From contig NZ_SJDM01000010.1 in NCBI RefSeq assembly GCF_004761865.1, positions 40,331-104,330 of the forward strand: a stretch of 64,000 bases of DNA, in the 5' to 3' direction. The first letter of the stretch is position 1; the number at the start of each line of letters is the position of its first letter. Below are positions 17,121-25,654 of this stretch, piece by piece. Origin of the DNA: Crenalkalicoccus roseus. GTDB lineage: Bacteria > Pseudomonadota > Alphaproteobacteria > Acetobacterales > Acetobacteraceae. A program made the translations under genes and the position numbers. The notes beneath the pieces are model-generated. The model had not been told where the DNA came from and did not search any database. It worked only from the letters and a program-made list of their open reading frames with translations.

Positions 17121-18554
17121 ATGGCCGATCCCGGACCGATCCGTTTCATCCTGGAACTGGACCTCGCCCGCCAGGAGGGGAAGAACAGGAAGGAGCTGCT
17201 CGCCCTCTACGACGCGCAGGACATCGCCGGCCTCAGGGCCTGGATCGACCGCCATCTCGGCACGGCGAACCTGCCCTACCGCATCGTCGAGCTGCCCTCC
17301 CTCGCGCCCCGCTTCGTGCAGGCCGAGGACCGGCCGCTGTTCCGCGAGGACGGCGCCGCGCCGGTGCCGGAGCGCCTCGTCTTCGGCCTCTGGGCGGCGG
17401 ACGAGCCGACGGTGCGGCGCTTCGAGCGGCTGGCGCTCGACAAGGGGGAGGAGCTGGCGGCCGATGCGCGGATCGGCGCCTTCGACTCCTGGTGCCCGGG
17501 CGAGGGCTGGCCGCCGCTCTTCGCCACGCGCGCCCGCGCCGAGGCGCTGATCGGCGCCGCCGCCCTGTCCGGCCGCTCGCCGCCGCTGAAGGGGGCGAGG
17601 GTGAATGTGGTGGTGGTGGATGACGGGCTTTCCGTCGCCCGGCTGCGCCAGCTCTTCCCCGGCCTGCGCTATGCCGGCGGCTGGCGGCTCCGCCGGCTCG
17701 GGGAGCCGGACCGGCTGCCGGGTGCCGGCCGCCCGGACGGGCACGGCACCATGGTGGCACGCAACCTCCTTTCGCTCGCGCCGGAGGCACGCCTCTTCGA
17801 CCTGCCGATGCTGCCCGACCGCATTCGCCGCGTCCCGGCCTATATCGGCTGGGCCCATGGGGTGCTCTCCTGGGTGCAGTGGCAGATCCGGCTCTGGCGC
17901 GCCGCCCATCAGTTCGCCCGCGATCCCTGGGTGTTCTGCCATGCCTGGGGCATCTACGACCGCCGCAGCGAGACCGTGCCCGGCGCCTACACCAACAATC
18001 CCCGCCACCCGTTCAACCGGCGCGTCGGGCTGATGGACCAGGACGGCCACGACCAGGTGTTCGCCGCCGGCAATTGCGGCCAGTTCTGTCCCAATGCGCG
18101 CTGCGGCCCCGGGGATCGCGGGCCCGGCGAGAGCATCCTCGGCGCCAATTCCCACCCCAGGGTGCTGACGGTGGGGGCGGTGCGCGCCGACGGGCTGTGG
18201 CTCGGCTACTCCTCGCAGGGGCCGGGACAGGAGGGGTTCCTCGAGGAGGCGCCGCGGGACGCCCGGCAGGTGGAGAAGCCGGATCTCTGCGCGCCGAGCC
18301 ATTTCGTGGAGGCGGCGGACGGCCATGCGCTGAGCTCCGGCACCTCCGCCGCCTGCGGCCTCGCCGCCGGCGCGGTGGCGGCGCTGCGCAGCGCCCCGAA
18401 GCTCGCCGGCCTCGATCCGGAGAAGCTGCGCGCCCTGCTGCGCGACCGCGCCTGCCGGCCCGCGGGCGCGGGCTGGGACCCGCGTCTGGGCCATGGCATC
18501 CTCGACCTCCGGCGCATGGTGGCGCACCTCGCCGCCGAGGGGCTGCTGCCGTAG
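17121..18554 (+). CDS. Intracellular subtilisin-like serine protease (S8 family)
   Basis: 477 residues without a signal peptide. The triad is clear: Asp167 in VVVVDDG, His208 in DGHGTMVA and Ser409 in SSGTSAA, with the oxyanion Asn318 in AAGNCG. An N-terminal region of about 155 residues, with no similarity I recognise, precedes the catalytic domain and might be a propeptide or a sensor domain. A cysteine-rich insert NCGQFCPNARCG follows the oxyanion Asn. The gene is followed 81 bp downstream by a WD40 propeller gene and lies divergent to a nucleotide cyclase. This context suggests a regulated cytoplasmic protease rather than a secreted nutritional one; that role is inference. Confidence 0.9.
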   Translation: MADPGPIRFILELDLARQEGKNRKELLALYDAQDIAGLRAWIDRHLGTANLPYRIVELPSLAPRFVQAEDRPLFREDGAAPVPERLVFGLWAADEPTVRRFERLALDKGEELAADARIGAFDSWCPGEGWPPLFATRARAEALIGAAALSGRSPPLKGARVNVVVVDDGLSVARLRQLFPGLRYAGGWRLRRLGEPDRLPGAGRPDGHGTMVARNLLSLAPEARLFDLPMLPDRIRRVPAYIGWAHGVLSWVQWQIRLWRAAHQFARDPWVFCHAWGIYDRRSETVPGAYTNNPRHPFNRRVGLMDQDGHDQVFAAGNCGQFCPNARCGPGDRGPGESILGANSHPRVLTVGAVRADGLWLGYSSQGPGQEGFLEEAPRDARQVEKPDLCAPSHFVEAADGHALSSGTSAACGLAAGAVAALRSAPKLAGLDPEKLRALLRDRACRPAGAGWDPRLGHGILDLRRMVAHLAAEGLLP

Positions 18555-18635
18555 GACGCCGCGGCTCTGGACCGCACTCCCCGGCGGTGGCAGACCGGCC
18601 GCGAGGACGCCGGGACGAGGCGCGGAGGAGGGGCG

Positions 18636-19676
18636 ATGTCGGCAGCGAGCGAGGCGGATTTCCTGCTGGACCGGCGCGGCGTCGGTCGCGACCTCGGCGC
18701 CTGGGTGGTCGGCGTGGCCTTCGCCCGTCGCAGCCCGGCCTGCGCCTTCGCGCTCGGCGACGGCACGCTGCGCCTCGCCGCGCTGCCGGCGATGGGCGAG
18801 GCATGGCGCGATGCCGCGGCGCATGAGGGCGGCGCCTGCCTCTGCCTCGCGGCCGATGCCGGAGACGGCTTCCTCTCGGGCGGCGACGACGGGCGGCTGG
18901 CGCACACCGCTGCCGACGGTACGGTGCGGGAGGTCGCGCGGCTCGGCACCATGAAGTGGGTCGAGCACGTGGCGGCGCACGAGGCCGGCATCCGCCTCGC
19001 CGCGGTCGGGAAGCTGCTGCACGTCCTCGACGCCGGGGGGGCGACGCTGAAGACCCTGGCGCACCCCTCCGCCGTCGGCGGCATCGCCTTCGACGCCAAG
19101 GGCAAGCGCATCGCGGCCAGCCACTACAACGGCGTCTCGCTCTGGTTCGTGGCGGCGCGGGAGGACAGGCCGCGCGTCCTGGAGTGGAAGGGCAGCCACG
19201 GCGCCGTCGCCATCAGCCCGGACGGCAGCCACGTGGTCACCGCCATGCAGGAGAACGCGCTGCACGGCTGGCGGCTGGAGGACGGGCAGCACATGCGCAT
19301 GTCCGGCTACCCCTCCAAGACCCGCTTCCTCTCCTTCACCGCGCGCGGCCGCTGGCTGGCGACCAGCGGCGCCGACAGCGTGGTGCTCTGGCCCTTCTTC
19401 GGCGGCGGCCCGATGGGCAAGGCGCCGACCGAGCTCGCCGGCGGCGACGGCGTGCTGTGCAGCGCCGTCGCCGCCCACCCGCAGCACGAGGTGGTGGCGG
19501 CGGGCTTCGCCGACGGGCTGGTGCTGCTGGCCGAGATCGCCTCGGGCCGGGTGGTGCCGGTGGCCGCACCGGGGCGCGGGGCCGTTTCGGCACTCGCCTG
19601 GAACGCGGCGGGGACGCATCTCGCCTTCGGCACCGAGACGGGCTTCGCCGGCCTCGTGGACCTCTCCCGCCGCTGA
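18636..19676 (+). CDS. WD40-repeat beta-propeller protein
   Basis: 346 residues made of about seven blades of 40-45 residues. Typical blade ends are VSLWFVAAR, VVLWPFFGG and similar, with paired phrases such as GIAFDAKGKRIAASHYNGVSLW and VAISPDGSHVVTA. There is no signal peptide or extra domain, so it should be a soluble cytoplasmic scaffold. It follows the S8 protease on the same strand and is probably cotranscribed, which makes it the natural candidate for substrate recruitment or control of that protease. GGAGGAGGGG lies just upstream of the ATG at 18636. I know of WD40 proteins of this size in alphaproteobacteria, some linked to metal homeostasis, but the residues that would support that are not evident. 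Confidence 0.85.
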   Translation: MSAASEADFLLDRRGVGRDLGAWVVGVAFARRSPACAFALGDGTLRLAALPAMGEAWRDAAAHEGGACLCLAADAGDGFLSGGDDGRLAHTAADGTVREVARLGTMKWVEHVAAHEAGIRLAAVGKLLHVLDAGGATLKTLAHPSAVGGIAFDAKGKRIAASHYNGVSLWFVAAREDRPRVLEWKGSHGAVAISPDGSHVVTAMQENALHGWRLEDGQHMRMSGYPSKTRFLSFTARGRWLATSGADSVVLWPFFGGGPMGKAPTELAGGDGVLCSAVAAHPQHEVVAAGFADGLVLLAEIASGRVVPVAAPGRGAVSALAWNAAGTHLAFGTETGFAGLVDLSRR

Positions 19677-19764
19677 AACCCCCTGGCGGCGCTTGCCGGC
19701 GGGCCCTGCCCATGCCCAAATCGGCCGGGTCGCGCGGGGCGGGAACCGGCCCCGCCTTCCGCGT

Positions 19765-19820
19765 TAGAGCGGATCGCGGGCGGCCGCAACCGGTTGGGAG
19801 GCGACTCCGCTCCGCGAACC
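19765..19820. repeat. Interspersed repeat beginning TAGAGCGGATCGCGG (copy A)
   Basis: About 56 bp that align with 33817-33873 through the blocks TAGAGCGGATCGCGG, GGCCG, AACCGG and GCGACTC-GCTCC-CGAA. It lies in the 212-bp gap between the WD40 and DUF3775 genes, where no promoter is evident. Confidence 0.7.
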
Positions 19821-19888
19821 ACAGGGCGCCGTTGCCGCCGGGTAGGGCGGGAACGGCCCCGGCCGCTCAGGCCAGGGGGACGAAGGCG

Positions 19889-20308
19889 ATGGCGGAGCCC
19901 GACGACGACGAGGTTGATCTCGGCATCAGCCTGGAGACGGTGGCGACGGTGGTGGACCTCGCCCGCGCCGTGCAGGGCACGGAGGAGGGCGATCCCGCCC
20001 AGCTCTCCGAGGACGAGGACAGCCCCGCGGCGCTGCTGCAGGAGCATCCGGAGGACGCCACCGAGGACGCGCTGCACGACTTCATCGCCGATCTGAACGA
20101 GGACGAGCAGGCGGCGCTGATCGCCCTCGCCTGGGTCGGCCGCGGCGACTACGGCCCGGAGGAGTGGGAGGAGGCGGTGCGCCTCGCCGCCGAGCGCAAC
20201 GAGGGGCGCGACGCCGCCCGCTACCTGATGTCCATGGACATGCTGGGCGACTTGTTGTCGGAAGGCGTGGCCGCCTTCGGCCTCTCGATCGAGGATGTGG
20301 AGCGCTGA
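19889..20308 (+). CDS. DUF3775 family acidic protein
   Basis: 139 residues and strongly acidic, with a low-complexity Asp/Glu segment around residues 35-60. The core DLNEDEQAALIALAWVGRGDYGPEEWEEAV is the conserved block I associate with DUF3775, an alphaproteobacterial family of unknown function. The protein looks cytoplasmic and helical. The ATG at 19889 has AGGGGGA ten bases upstream. It lies 212 bp after the WD40 gene and is convergent with the DUF1194 gene (60 bp). Function unknown. Confidence 0.75.
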   Translation: MAEPDDDEVDLGISLETVATVVDLARAVQGTEEGDPAQLSEDEDSPAALLQEHPEDATEDALHDFIADLNEDEQAALIALAWVGRGDYGPEEWEEAVRLAAERNEGRDAARYLMSMDMLGDLLSEGVAAFGLSIEDVER

Positions 20309-20368
20309 GGCCCTGCCAGGCGCCGCCTCCTTCGGAATGGGCCGGCCGCGCCTCCGCCCGGGCGGGGA

Positions 20369-21109
20369 TCAGCCCCGCGCTGCCGGCTCCCGCGGCGGGC
20401 CGGCGATCTCGCGGATCAGCTTGCGCTTCACCGCCTGGCCGAAGCTCTCGAAATCCTGCGCGACGATCAGGAAGGAGCCGGGACCGCCGATCACGCTGTC
20501 GCGGAAGTAGTCGTCGAGGGCGATCGGCGGCAGGCGCCCGAAGGTCGGGCGGTCGTTCAGGATGGGCAGGCCGTTGATGATGATGCCCTCGGCCAGCGCG
20601 CGGTCGCGCGCCTGCTCCGCCGGAGGGCCGCTGTTGTTCACCCCGTCGCCCGAGACGTCGATGATCCGCCGCGTCGCCTCGAAGGGCGCCTCCGCCATGA
20701 CGCGGCGCGAGAAGTCGATGGCGCCCGAGATCGAGGTCCAGGAGAGGGAGACGCGCGGTGCCTGCGCCAGCCGCTCCGCCCAGCGGTCGGCCTCCGCCTG
20801 GCTGGCGATGCGCGTCCAGGGCAGCACCAGGCGCTGATACTCGATGCCGGCCCACTCGACATAGGCGATGCCGATGGCGCCGATCATGCCGCCGCGGATC
20901 GCCTCGACGATCGCCGGGTCGGAGACGGCGGCGCGGTAGCCCTCCCGCTGCAGCCGCGCCTCGTCCTCGTCTATGGAGCGGGAGACGTCCACTGCCAGCA
21001 CGATGAGGACGTCCACCGGCTCGTCCGCGCGCGCGCGCCGTGGCAGCGCGCCGAATTGGCCGGAGACGGCCACGGCGCCGGCCGTGGCGAACAGGGACCG
21101 TCGGCGCAT
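20369..21109 (-). CDS. DUF1194 (von Willebrand A-like) exported protein
   Basis: 246 residues with a TAT-like leader (MRRRSLFATAGAVAVSG, cleaved near ARA). The mature domain has the metal-ion-dependent adhesion motif as LAVDVSRSID, then RRIIDVSGDGVNNSG and VIGGPGSFLIVAQDFESF, which define the DUF1194 family. Its role is unknown; VWA folds usually mediate metal-dependent protein binding. GGAGGG precedes the ATG at 21109; an upstream start at 21166 would hide the leader. It ends the polysaccharide operon, 82 bp after the aminotransferase, perhaps by chance. A second family member without a leader is at 58965. Confidence 0.85.
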   Translation of the reverse strand: MRRRSLFATAGAVAVSGQFGALPRRARADEPVDVLIVLAVDVSRSIDEDEARLQREGYRAAVSDPAIVEAIRGGMIGAIGIAYVEWAGIEYQRLVLPWTRIASQAEADRWAERLAQAPRVSLSWTSISGAIDFSRRVMAEAPFEATRRIIDVSGDGVNNSGPPAEQARDRALAEGIIINGLPILNDRPTFGRLPPIALDDYFRDSVIGGPGSFLIVAQDFESFGQAVKRKLIREIAGPPREPAARG

Positions 21110-21191
21110 GGCCGAGCCCTCCGCGATGAGCGCCTCATGGAAGCGCAGGCGGGGGGCGCGGTTCAACGGTTCTCGCGCCGCGCCGCTCCGA

Positions 21192-22352
21192 TCACAACCC
21201 CGACAGCACCGCGGCGCAGACCCGCTCCGCCTGCGCCTCGTCGAGATAGGGGTGCATGGGCAGGGACAGCACGCGGTCGCACAGCGTCTCGCTCACCGGC
21301 AGGGGCGGCGGGCCGCCGGCGATCGAGGCCGCGTGGTGGCGGGCATAGGCCGGCTGATGGTGCAGCGGCTTCGGGTAGTAGATCGCGCTCGGCACGCCCT
21401 GCGCCGCCATCGCCTGCTGCACCCGCGCCCGCGCCGCGGCATCGGGCAGCAGGATGGTGTAGATGCCCCAGGCGCTCTCCGCCCCCTCCGGCAGGCGCGG
21501 CACCGCCACATGCGCGCCGAGCCGCTCGGCGTAGAACGCGGCGAGCCGGCGCCGCGCCGCGAGCTCGTCGGCGAGCAGCGGCAGCTTGGCGAGCAGGATC
21601 GCCGCCTGGATGGTGTCGAGGCGGCCGTTCATGCCGGTGCGCAGCACCTCGTAGCGGGTGCGCCCCTCGCCATGGGTGCGCAGCGAGCGGTAGAGCTCGG
21701 CGCGGCCCGCATCATTGGTCAGCAGCGCCCCCCCGTCGCCGTAGCAGCCGAGCGTCTTGGTCGGGTAGAAGCTGCAGGCCGTCGCATCCGCCCAGGCGCC
21801 GAGGCGGCGCCCGTGCAGCGCGGCGCCGAAGGCCTGCGCCGCGTCGTCGAGCGCGAACATGCCGCGCCGCGCGCACAGCGCCTCGATCGCCGGCCAGTCC
21901 GCGGGCAGGCCGTAGAGATCGACGCCGATCACCGCGCGCGGGCGCAGCCGCCCCTCGCGCTCCACCAGCGCGATGCGCCGCTCCAAATCCGCAAGGTCGA
22001 GGTTGAAGCTCGTCTCCTCCACGTCCACGAAGACCGGGGTGGCGCCGAGCACCAGCGGCACCTCGGCGGTGGCGGTGTAGGTGAAGGCGGGCAGGAACAC
22101 CGCGTCGCCCGGCCCGATCCCCTCCGCCATCAGGGCGATCTGCAGCGCGTCCGTGCCGGAGGAGACGCCGACGCAGTGCGCCGCGCCGGTGAACTCGGCG
22201 AGGCGCGATTCCAGCTCCTCCACCTCCGGCCCCTGCACGAAGCGGCCGGAATCGAGCACCGCGGCGATGCGCAGGTCGATGTCGTCGCGGATCAGCGCCT
22301 GCTGCGCCTTCATGTCGAAGAAGGCGATGGGACGGGGACGGGGAGCGGTCAT
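21192..22352 (-). CDS. DegT/DnrJ/EryC1-type sugar-nucleotide aminotransferase (WbpE-like)
   Basis: 386 residues, PLP-dependent. The Schiff-base lysine is Lys199 in CSFYPTKTLGCYGDGG, with the phosphate-binding SSGTDALQ (64-71) and the Asp-Asp-Ala-Ala-Gln ring-stacking segment (169-173). Phrases such as FFDMKAQQALIRDDID, RFVQGPEVEELE and LSLPMHPYLD follow Pseudomonas WbpE closely. WbpE makes a 3-amino group on a UDP-hexuronic acid, so a 3- or 4-amino sugar for lipopolysaccharide or exopolysaccharide is likely. It is the last sugar gene of the wecB-glycosyltransferase-capD set, after a 170-bp gap. A dedicated oxidoreductase or acetyltransferase is not adjacent. Confidence 0.88.
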   Translation of the reverse strand: MTAPRPRPIAFFDMKAQQALIRDDIDLRIAAVLDSGRFVQGPEVEELESRLAEFTGAAHCVGVSSGTDALQIALMAEGIGPGDAVFLPAFTYTATAEVPLVLGATPVFVDVEETSFNLDLADLERRIALVEREGRLRPRAVIGVDLYGLPADWPAIEALCARRGMFALDDAAQAFGAALHGRRLGAWADATACSFYPTKTLGCYGDGGALLTNDAGRAELYRSLRTHGEGRTRYEVLRTGMNGRLDTIQAAILLAKLPLLADELAARRRLAAFYAERLGAHVAVPRLPEGAESAWGIYTILLPDAAARARVQQAMAAQGVPSAIYYPKPLHHQPAYARHHAASIAGGPPPLPVSETLCDRVLSLPMHPYLDEAQAERVCAAVLSGL

Positions 22353-22522
22353 GCGCGAGCAACCTGATGCGGCCGGGCGGGGCGCCCGCCCCCCAATTAC
22401 GGTCCGCATCGTGGCCGCGGAAGTCACCGCTCGTGTCATTCGGCAACGCGAGGAGCGGCGGCGTTGCGGGTCCGGATCGGATCGCGGGCCCTGCCGGAAG
22501 GCGGCGCCGGCCCGCCGCGGGA

Positions 22523-24496
22523 TCAGGGCGCGCGTCCCTCGGCGCGCGCCGCGGCTGGCGCGCTGTCGGCGTTGTGGTCGAACTCCGGCACCAGCCGGCC
22601 GAGCTGCGCCAGCGCCGCGCGCGCATGGCCGGCGCGGCAGGCGGAGGCGATCTCGTCGATCGCGCGCCCGACCAGCGCGGGATCGGCGGTGCGCGGCGTC
22701 GCCACCAGCAGGCCGGGGAAGGCGGTCGGGCGCGGCGGCTCCTGGCCGTGGAACAGCTCCTCGTACAGCTTCTCGCCGGGGCGCAGCCCGGTGAAGCGGA
22801 TCTCCACATCCTCCTCGGGCCTGAGGCCGGCGAGGCGGATCATGCGCCGCGCCAGATCGACGATCTTCACCGGCTTGCCCATGTCGAGCACGAAGATGCC
22901 GCCCTCGGCCAGCTCGGGCGGCTGGTCGGCGCGGTCCTCGGCGCCGATCACGCTCGCCTGCAGCACAAGGCCGACCGCCTCGCGCACCGTCATGAAATAG
23001 CGGCGCATGTCCGGGTGGGTGACGGTGAGCGGCCCGCCGCGCTCGAGCTGGCGGCGGAACAGCGGCACGACGGAGCCGGTGGAGCCGAGCACGTTGCCGA
23101 AGCGCACGGTGACGCAGCGCATGCCGCGCCCGCCGGTGCGCGCCGACATGTCGAGCGCCTGGCAGTACATCTCCGCCAGCCGCTTCGAGGCGCCCATCAC
23201 CGAGGTCGGGTTCACCGCCTTGTCGGTGGAGATGAACACCATGGCGCGGCAGCCCACCGCGGCGGCGGCGTCGGCGACGATGCGCGTGCCCTGGGCGTTG
23301 GTCAGCAGCCCCTCCAGCGGATCGTTCTCCACCATCGGCACGTGCTTGAGCGCGGCGGCGTGGAAGACGAGCTCGGGGCGGATCTCCTCGAACAGGCGGC
23401 GGATGCGGCCCTCGTCGCGGATGTCGGCGAGCACGGCGCGGCGCGGCACGTCCGGATGGCGCTCGCGCAGCTCGAGGTCGATCTCGTAGAGGACGTACTC
23501 GCCGTGATCGAGCAGGGTGAGCTGCGCCGGCCCGAGGGCGGCCACCTGCCGCGCCAGCTCGCCGCCGATCGTGCCCCCGGCGCCGGTGACCAGCACGCGC
23601 CTGCCCTGCACCAGCCGCGCCATGCCCTCGCGGTCGAGCGGCACCTGCGGGCGGTCCAGCAGGTCCTCGATCGCGACCGGGCGCAGGTGCAGGCGGGTGC
23701 GGCCGGCGGGGCCGATCTGGTCGGCAAGGCGCCGCGCCGCGGGATCGAGGGCGGTGACCGAGGGGGCGCGGCGCACCGGCACGCCGTGGCGGTCCGCGGC
23801 GTCCAGCAGCCGTTCCAGCGCCAGCCCCTGCACCTGCGGCGTCGCCAGCACGATCAGCGCCGGCAGCCTGCCCTCCGCGCGCATCCGCTCGAGCACCGGG
23901 GCGATGTCGTCCACCGTGCCGAGGATGGGGTGGCCGTGGATCCGCCGCCCCGTCTGGCGCGAGCGCAGGGAGAGGATGCCGACGACGCGGAAGGTCGGCG
24001 CGCGCTCCTGCGCCAGCGCCCGGATGAACAGGTCGGCGCCGTCTCCCGCGCCGACCAGCAGCACCGGCTGCGGCTCCATGCCGCCCTCGCCGGCGTGTCG
24101 GGCGTGGTGCAGGCGCCCCGCCACGCGCGGTGCGCCGAGCATGGCCCCGAGCGCGAGGGCGTGGACCAGGGGGAAGGCCGGGTTGGGCGGCCGCCAGGCG
24201 CCCGCGAGGTGCAGCCCGCCCCAGAACAGCAGCGCGCCCCCCGCCGCCGCGGCGGCGAGGCCGAGCAGGTCGCGCAGCCCGGCATAGCGCCAGTACTGCT
24301 GGGGCACGCGCAGCGGCGCCCCGACGGCCTGCAGGGCGAGCACCGCCCCCGCCAGCGCTCCGGGCCACCAGCCGGCGCCCGGCCAGGCGCCCGGGGCGGC
24401 CAGCAGCAGCGCCGCCGGCACCGCGGCCGCGGCGATGAGGCTGTCGATCAGGAGGTTGAGCAGGATCCGATGCGGCGCGCGGCGGGCCATGGGCAC
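22523..24496 (-). CDS. Membrane-anchored nucleotide-sugar 4,6-dehydratase (WbpM/CapD/FlaA1 type)
   Basis: 657 residues. Four N-terminal hydrophobic segments (about 10-130) are followed by a CoA-binding-like domain with LLVGAGDGADL, then the catalytic SDR domain with VLVTGAGGTIGGELARQ (301-317). The active site is of the WbpM kind: STDKAVNPTSVMGASK, where Met434 replaces the usual Tyr and Lys438 is kept. Family members convert UDP-GlcNAc to the 4-keto-6-deoxy intermediate used for QuiNAc, FucNAc or bacillosamine. The gene follows the glycosyltransferase by three bases, so they share a transcript. The C-terminal 60 residues are alanine-rich and probably disordered. Confidence 0.92.
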   Translation of the reverse strand: MPMARRAPHRILLNLLIDSLIAAAAVPAALLLAAPGAWPGAGWWPGALAGAVLALQAVGAPLRVPQQYWRYAGLRDLLGLAAAAAGGALLFWGGLHLAGAWRPPNPAFPLVHALALGAMLGAPRVAGRLHHARHAGEGGMEPQPVLLVGAGDGADLFIRALAQERAPTFRVVGILSLRSRQTGRRIHGHPILGTVDDIAPVLERMRAEGRLPALIVLATPQVQGLALERLLDAADRHGVPVRRAPSVTALDPAARRLADQIGPAGRTRLHLRPVAIEDLLDRPQVPLDREGMARLVQGRRVLVTGAGGTIGGELARQVAALGPAQLTLLDHGEYVLYEIDLELRERHPDVPRRAVLADIRDEGRIRRLFEEIRPELVFHAAALKHVPMVENDPLEGLLTNAQGTRIVADAAAAVGCRAMVFISTDKAVNPTSVMGASKRLAEMYCQALDMSARTGGRGMRCVTVRFGNVLGSTGSVVPLFRRQLERGGPLTVTHPDMRRYFMTVREAVGLVLQASVIGAEDRADQPPELAEGGIFVLDMGKPVKIVDLARRMIRLAGLRPEEDVEIRFTGLRPGEKLYEELFHGQEPPRPTAFPGLLVATPRTADPALVGRAIDEIASACRAGHARAALAQLGRLVPEFDHNADSAPAAARAEGRAP

Positions 24497-24499
24497 CGC

Positions 24500-25654
24500 C
24501 TATAGGACGGCCGCGCCGCCGGGGCCAGCAGGCGGCAGCGGCGCGAGCCGCCGGTACAGGGCGACCAGCCGCGCCGCCTCCCCCGCCCAGCCGAAGCGGG
24601 TGAGCGCCGCCCGCCGCCCCGCCGCGCCGAGCGCCGCGCGCCGCGCCGGGTCGGCCAGGCGGGCGATGGCGGCGGCGATGGCGGCGGGGTCGGCGCTGTC
24701 CACCACCTCGCCGCAGCCTGCCGCGCGCACCGCCGCCGCCACCTCCTCGGCGAAGGCGGGAACGATCACCGGCAGGCCGGCCAGCATGCAGTCGAACAGC
24801 TTGTGCGGCAGGGCGAGGCGGTGGTTGGTCTCGCCCGGCTGGAACAGCACCAGGCCGATATCGGCCTCCGCGACGCGCGCCAGCGCCTCCCGCTGCGGCA
24901 GCCAGGGCAGGCGCTCGATCCGCCCCTCCAGCCCGAGGGCGGCGGCGCGGGCGAGGAAGGCGGCCTCGCTGCCGTCGGTGAAGCGCCCGACCAGGCGCAG
25001 CCGCGTGTCCGGCGGGGCGAGGGCCAGCGCCCCCAGCATCTGCGGCCAGCCGCGCGAGGCGGTGAGCGCCCCGCTGTGCACCAGGGTGAGCGGCCCCGGG
25101 CCGTGGGCCCGCGGGGCGACGGGCAGGTCGGGGGCGTAGTTGCGCACCGCCACGGTGCGGCCGGGGGCGGCGAAATCCTCCGCCAGCCCGTCCTTCGCCA
25201 CCACCACCGCATCCGCCGCGCGCCCGGCGGCGCGGCAGAGCGCGCGCAGCGCGGCGCGGGCCAGGGGGCGCAGCGGGGCGGGCAGGCGGGCGTCGAGGCG
25301 GCTGGGGTAATGCTCGTGCACGTCGAGCACCACCCGCGCCCCGCTCGCCCGCGCCGCGAGCAGGGCGGCGAGCCAGGCATCCGGCTCGCTGGCGTGCAGC
25401 ACCGCCGCGCCGCTTTCCGCCGCCCGGCGGGCCAGGGCGGGCAGGCCGAGCAGCCGGCCGCGCCAGCCGCCGCGGCGGCGGTAGGTCTCGATCGCCACGC
25501 CGGCGACGCCGCGCGCCGCCTCCGGCGGGCCGGGGCAGAGGTGGCGTACCCGCCAGCCGGCCTCGGCCAGCGCCGCGCCCTCCTTGCGCACCACCCGCAC
25601 GTCGTCGGGCGGATGCGCCGCCGAGAGCATCACCACCAGCGGCGCGGCGCTCAC
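24500..25654 (-). CDS. Glycosyltransferase family 4-like
   Basis: 384 residues of GT-B fold. The N-terminal acceptor domain has MLSAAHPPDDVRVVRKEGAAL and VVLDVHEHYPSRL; the C-terminal domain has LVHSGALTASRGWPQMLGAL, RLRLVGRFTDGSE and LPHKLFDCMLAGLPVIVP, a degenerate EX7E region. The start is the GTG at 25654, which overlaps the stop of the wecB-like gene as GTGA. It probably adds a sugar made by its neighbours to an undecaprenyl-linked glycan at the inner membrane. Acceptor and linkage are unknown. Confidence 0.85.
   Translation of the reverse strand: MSAAPLVVMLSAAHPPDDVRVVRKEGAALAEAGWRVRHLCPGPPEAARGVAGVAIETYRRRGGWRGRLLGLPALARRAAESGAAVLHASEPDAWLAALLAARASGARVVLDVHEHYPSRLDARLPAPLRPLARAALRALCRAAGRAADAVVVAKDGLAEDFAAPGRTVAVRNYAPDLPVAPRAHGPGPLTLVHSGALTASRGWPQMLGALALAPPDTRLRLVGRFTDGSEAAFLARAAALGLEGRIERLPWLPQREALARVAEADIGLVLFQPGETNHRLALPHKLFDCMLAGLPVIVPAFAEEVAAAVRAAGCGEVVDSADPAAIAAAIARLADPARRAALGAAGRRAALTRFGWAGEAARLVALYRRLAPLPPAGPGGAAVL

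Noticed and set aside
15216..19619. A 1467-codon minus-strand frame joining the cyclase to sequence opposite the S8 and WD40 genes
   Set aside because: Only the part up to about 17009 is cyclase. The rest lies antisense to two genes with intact catalytic and blade motifs.
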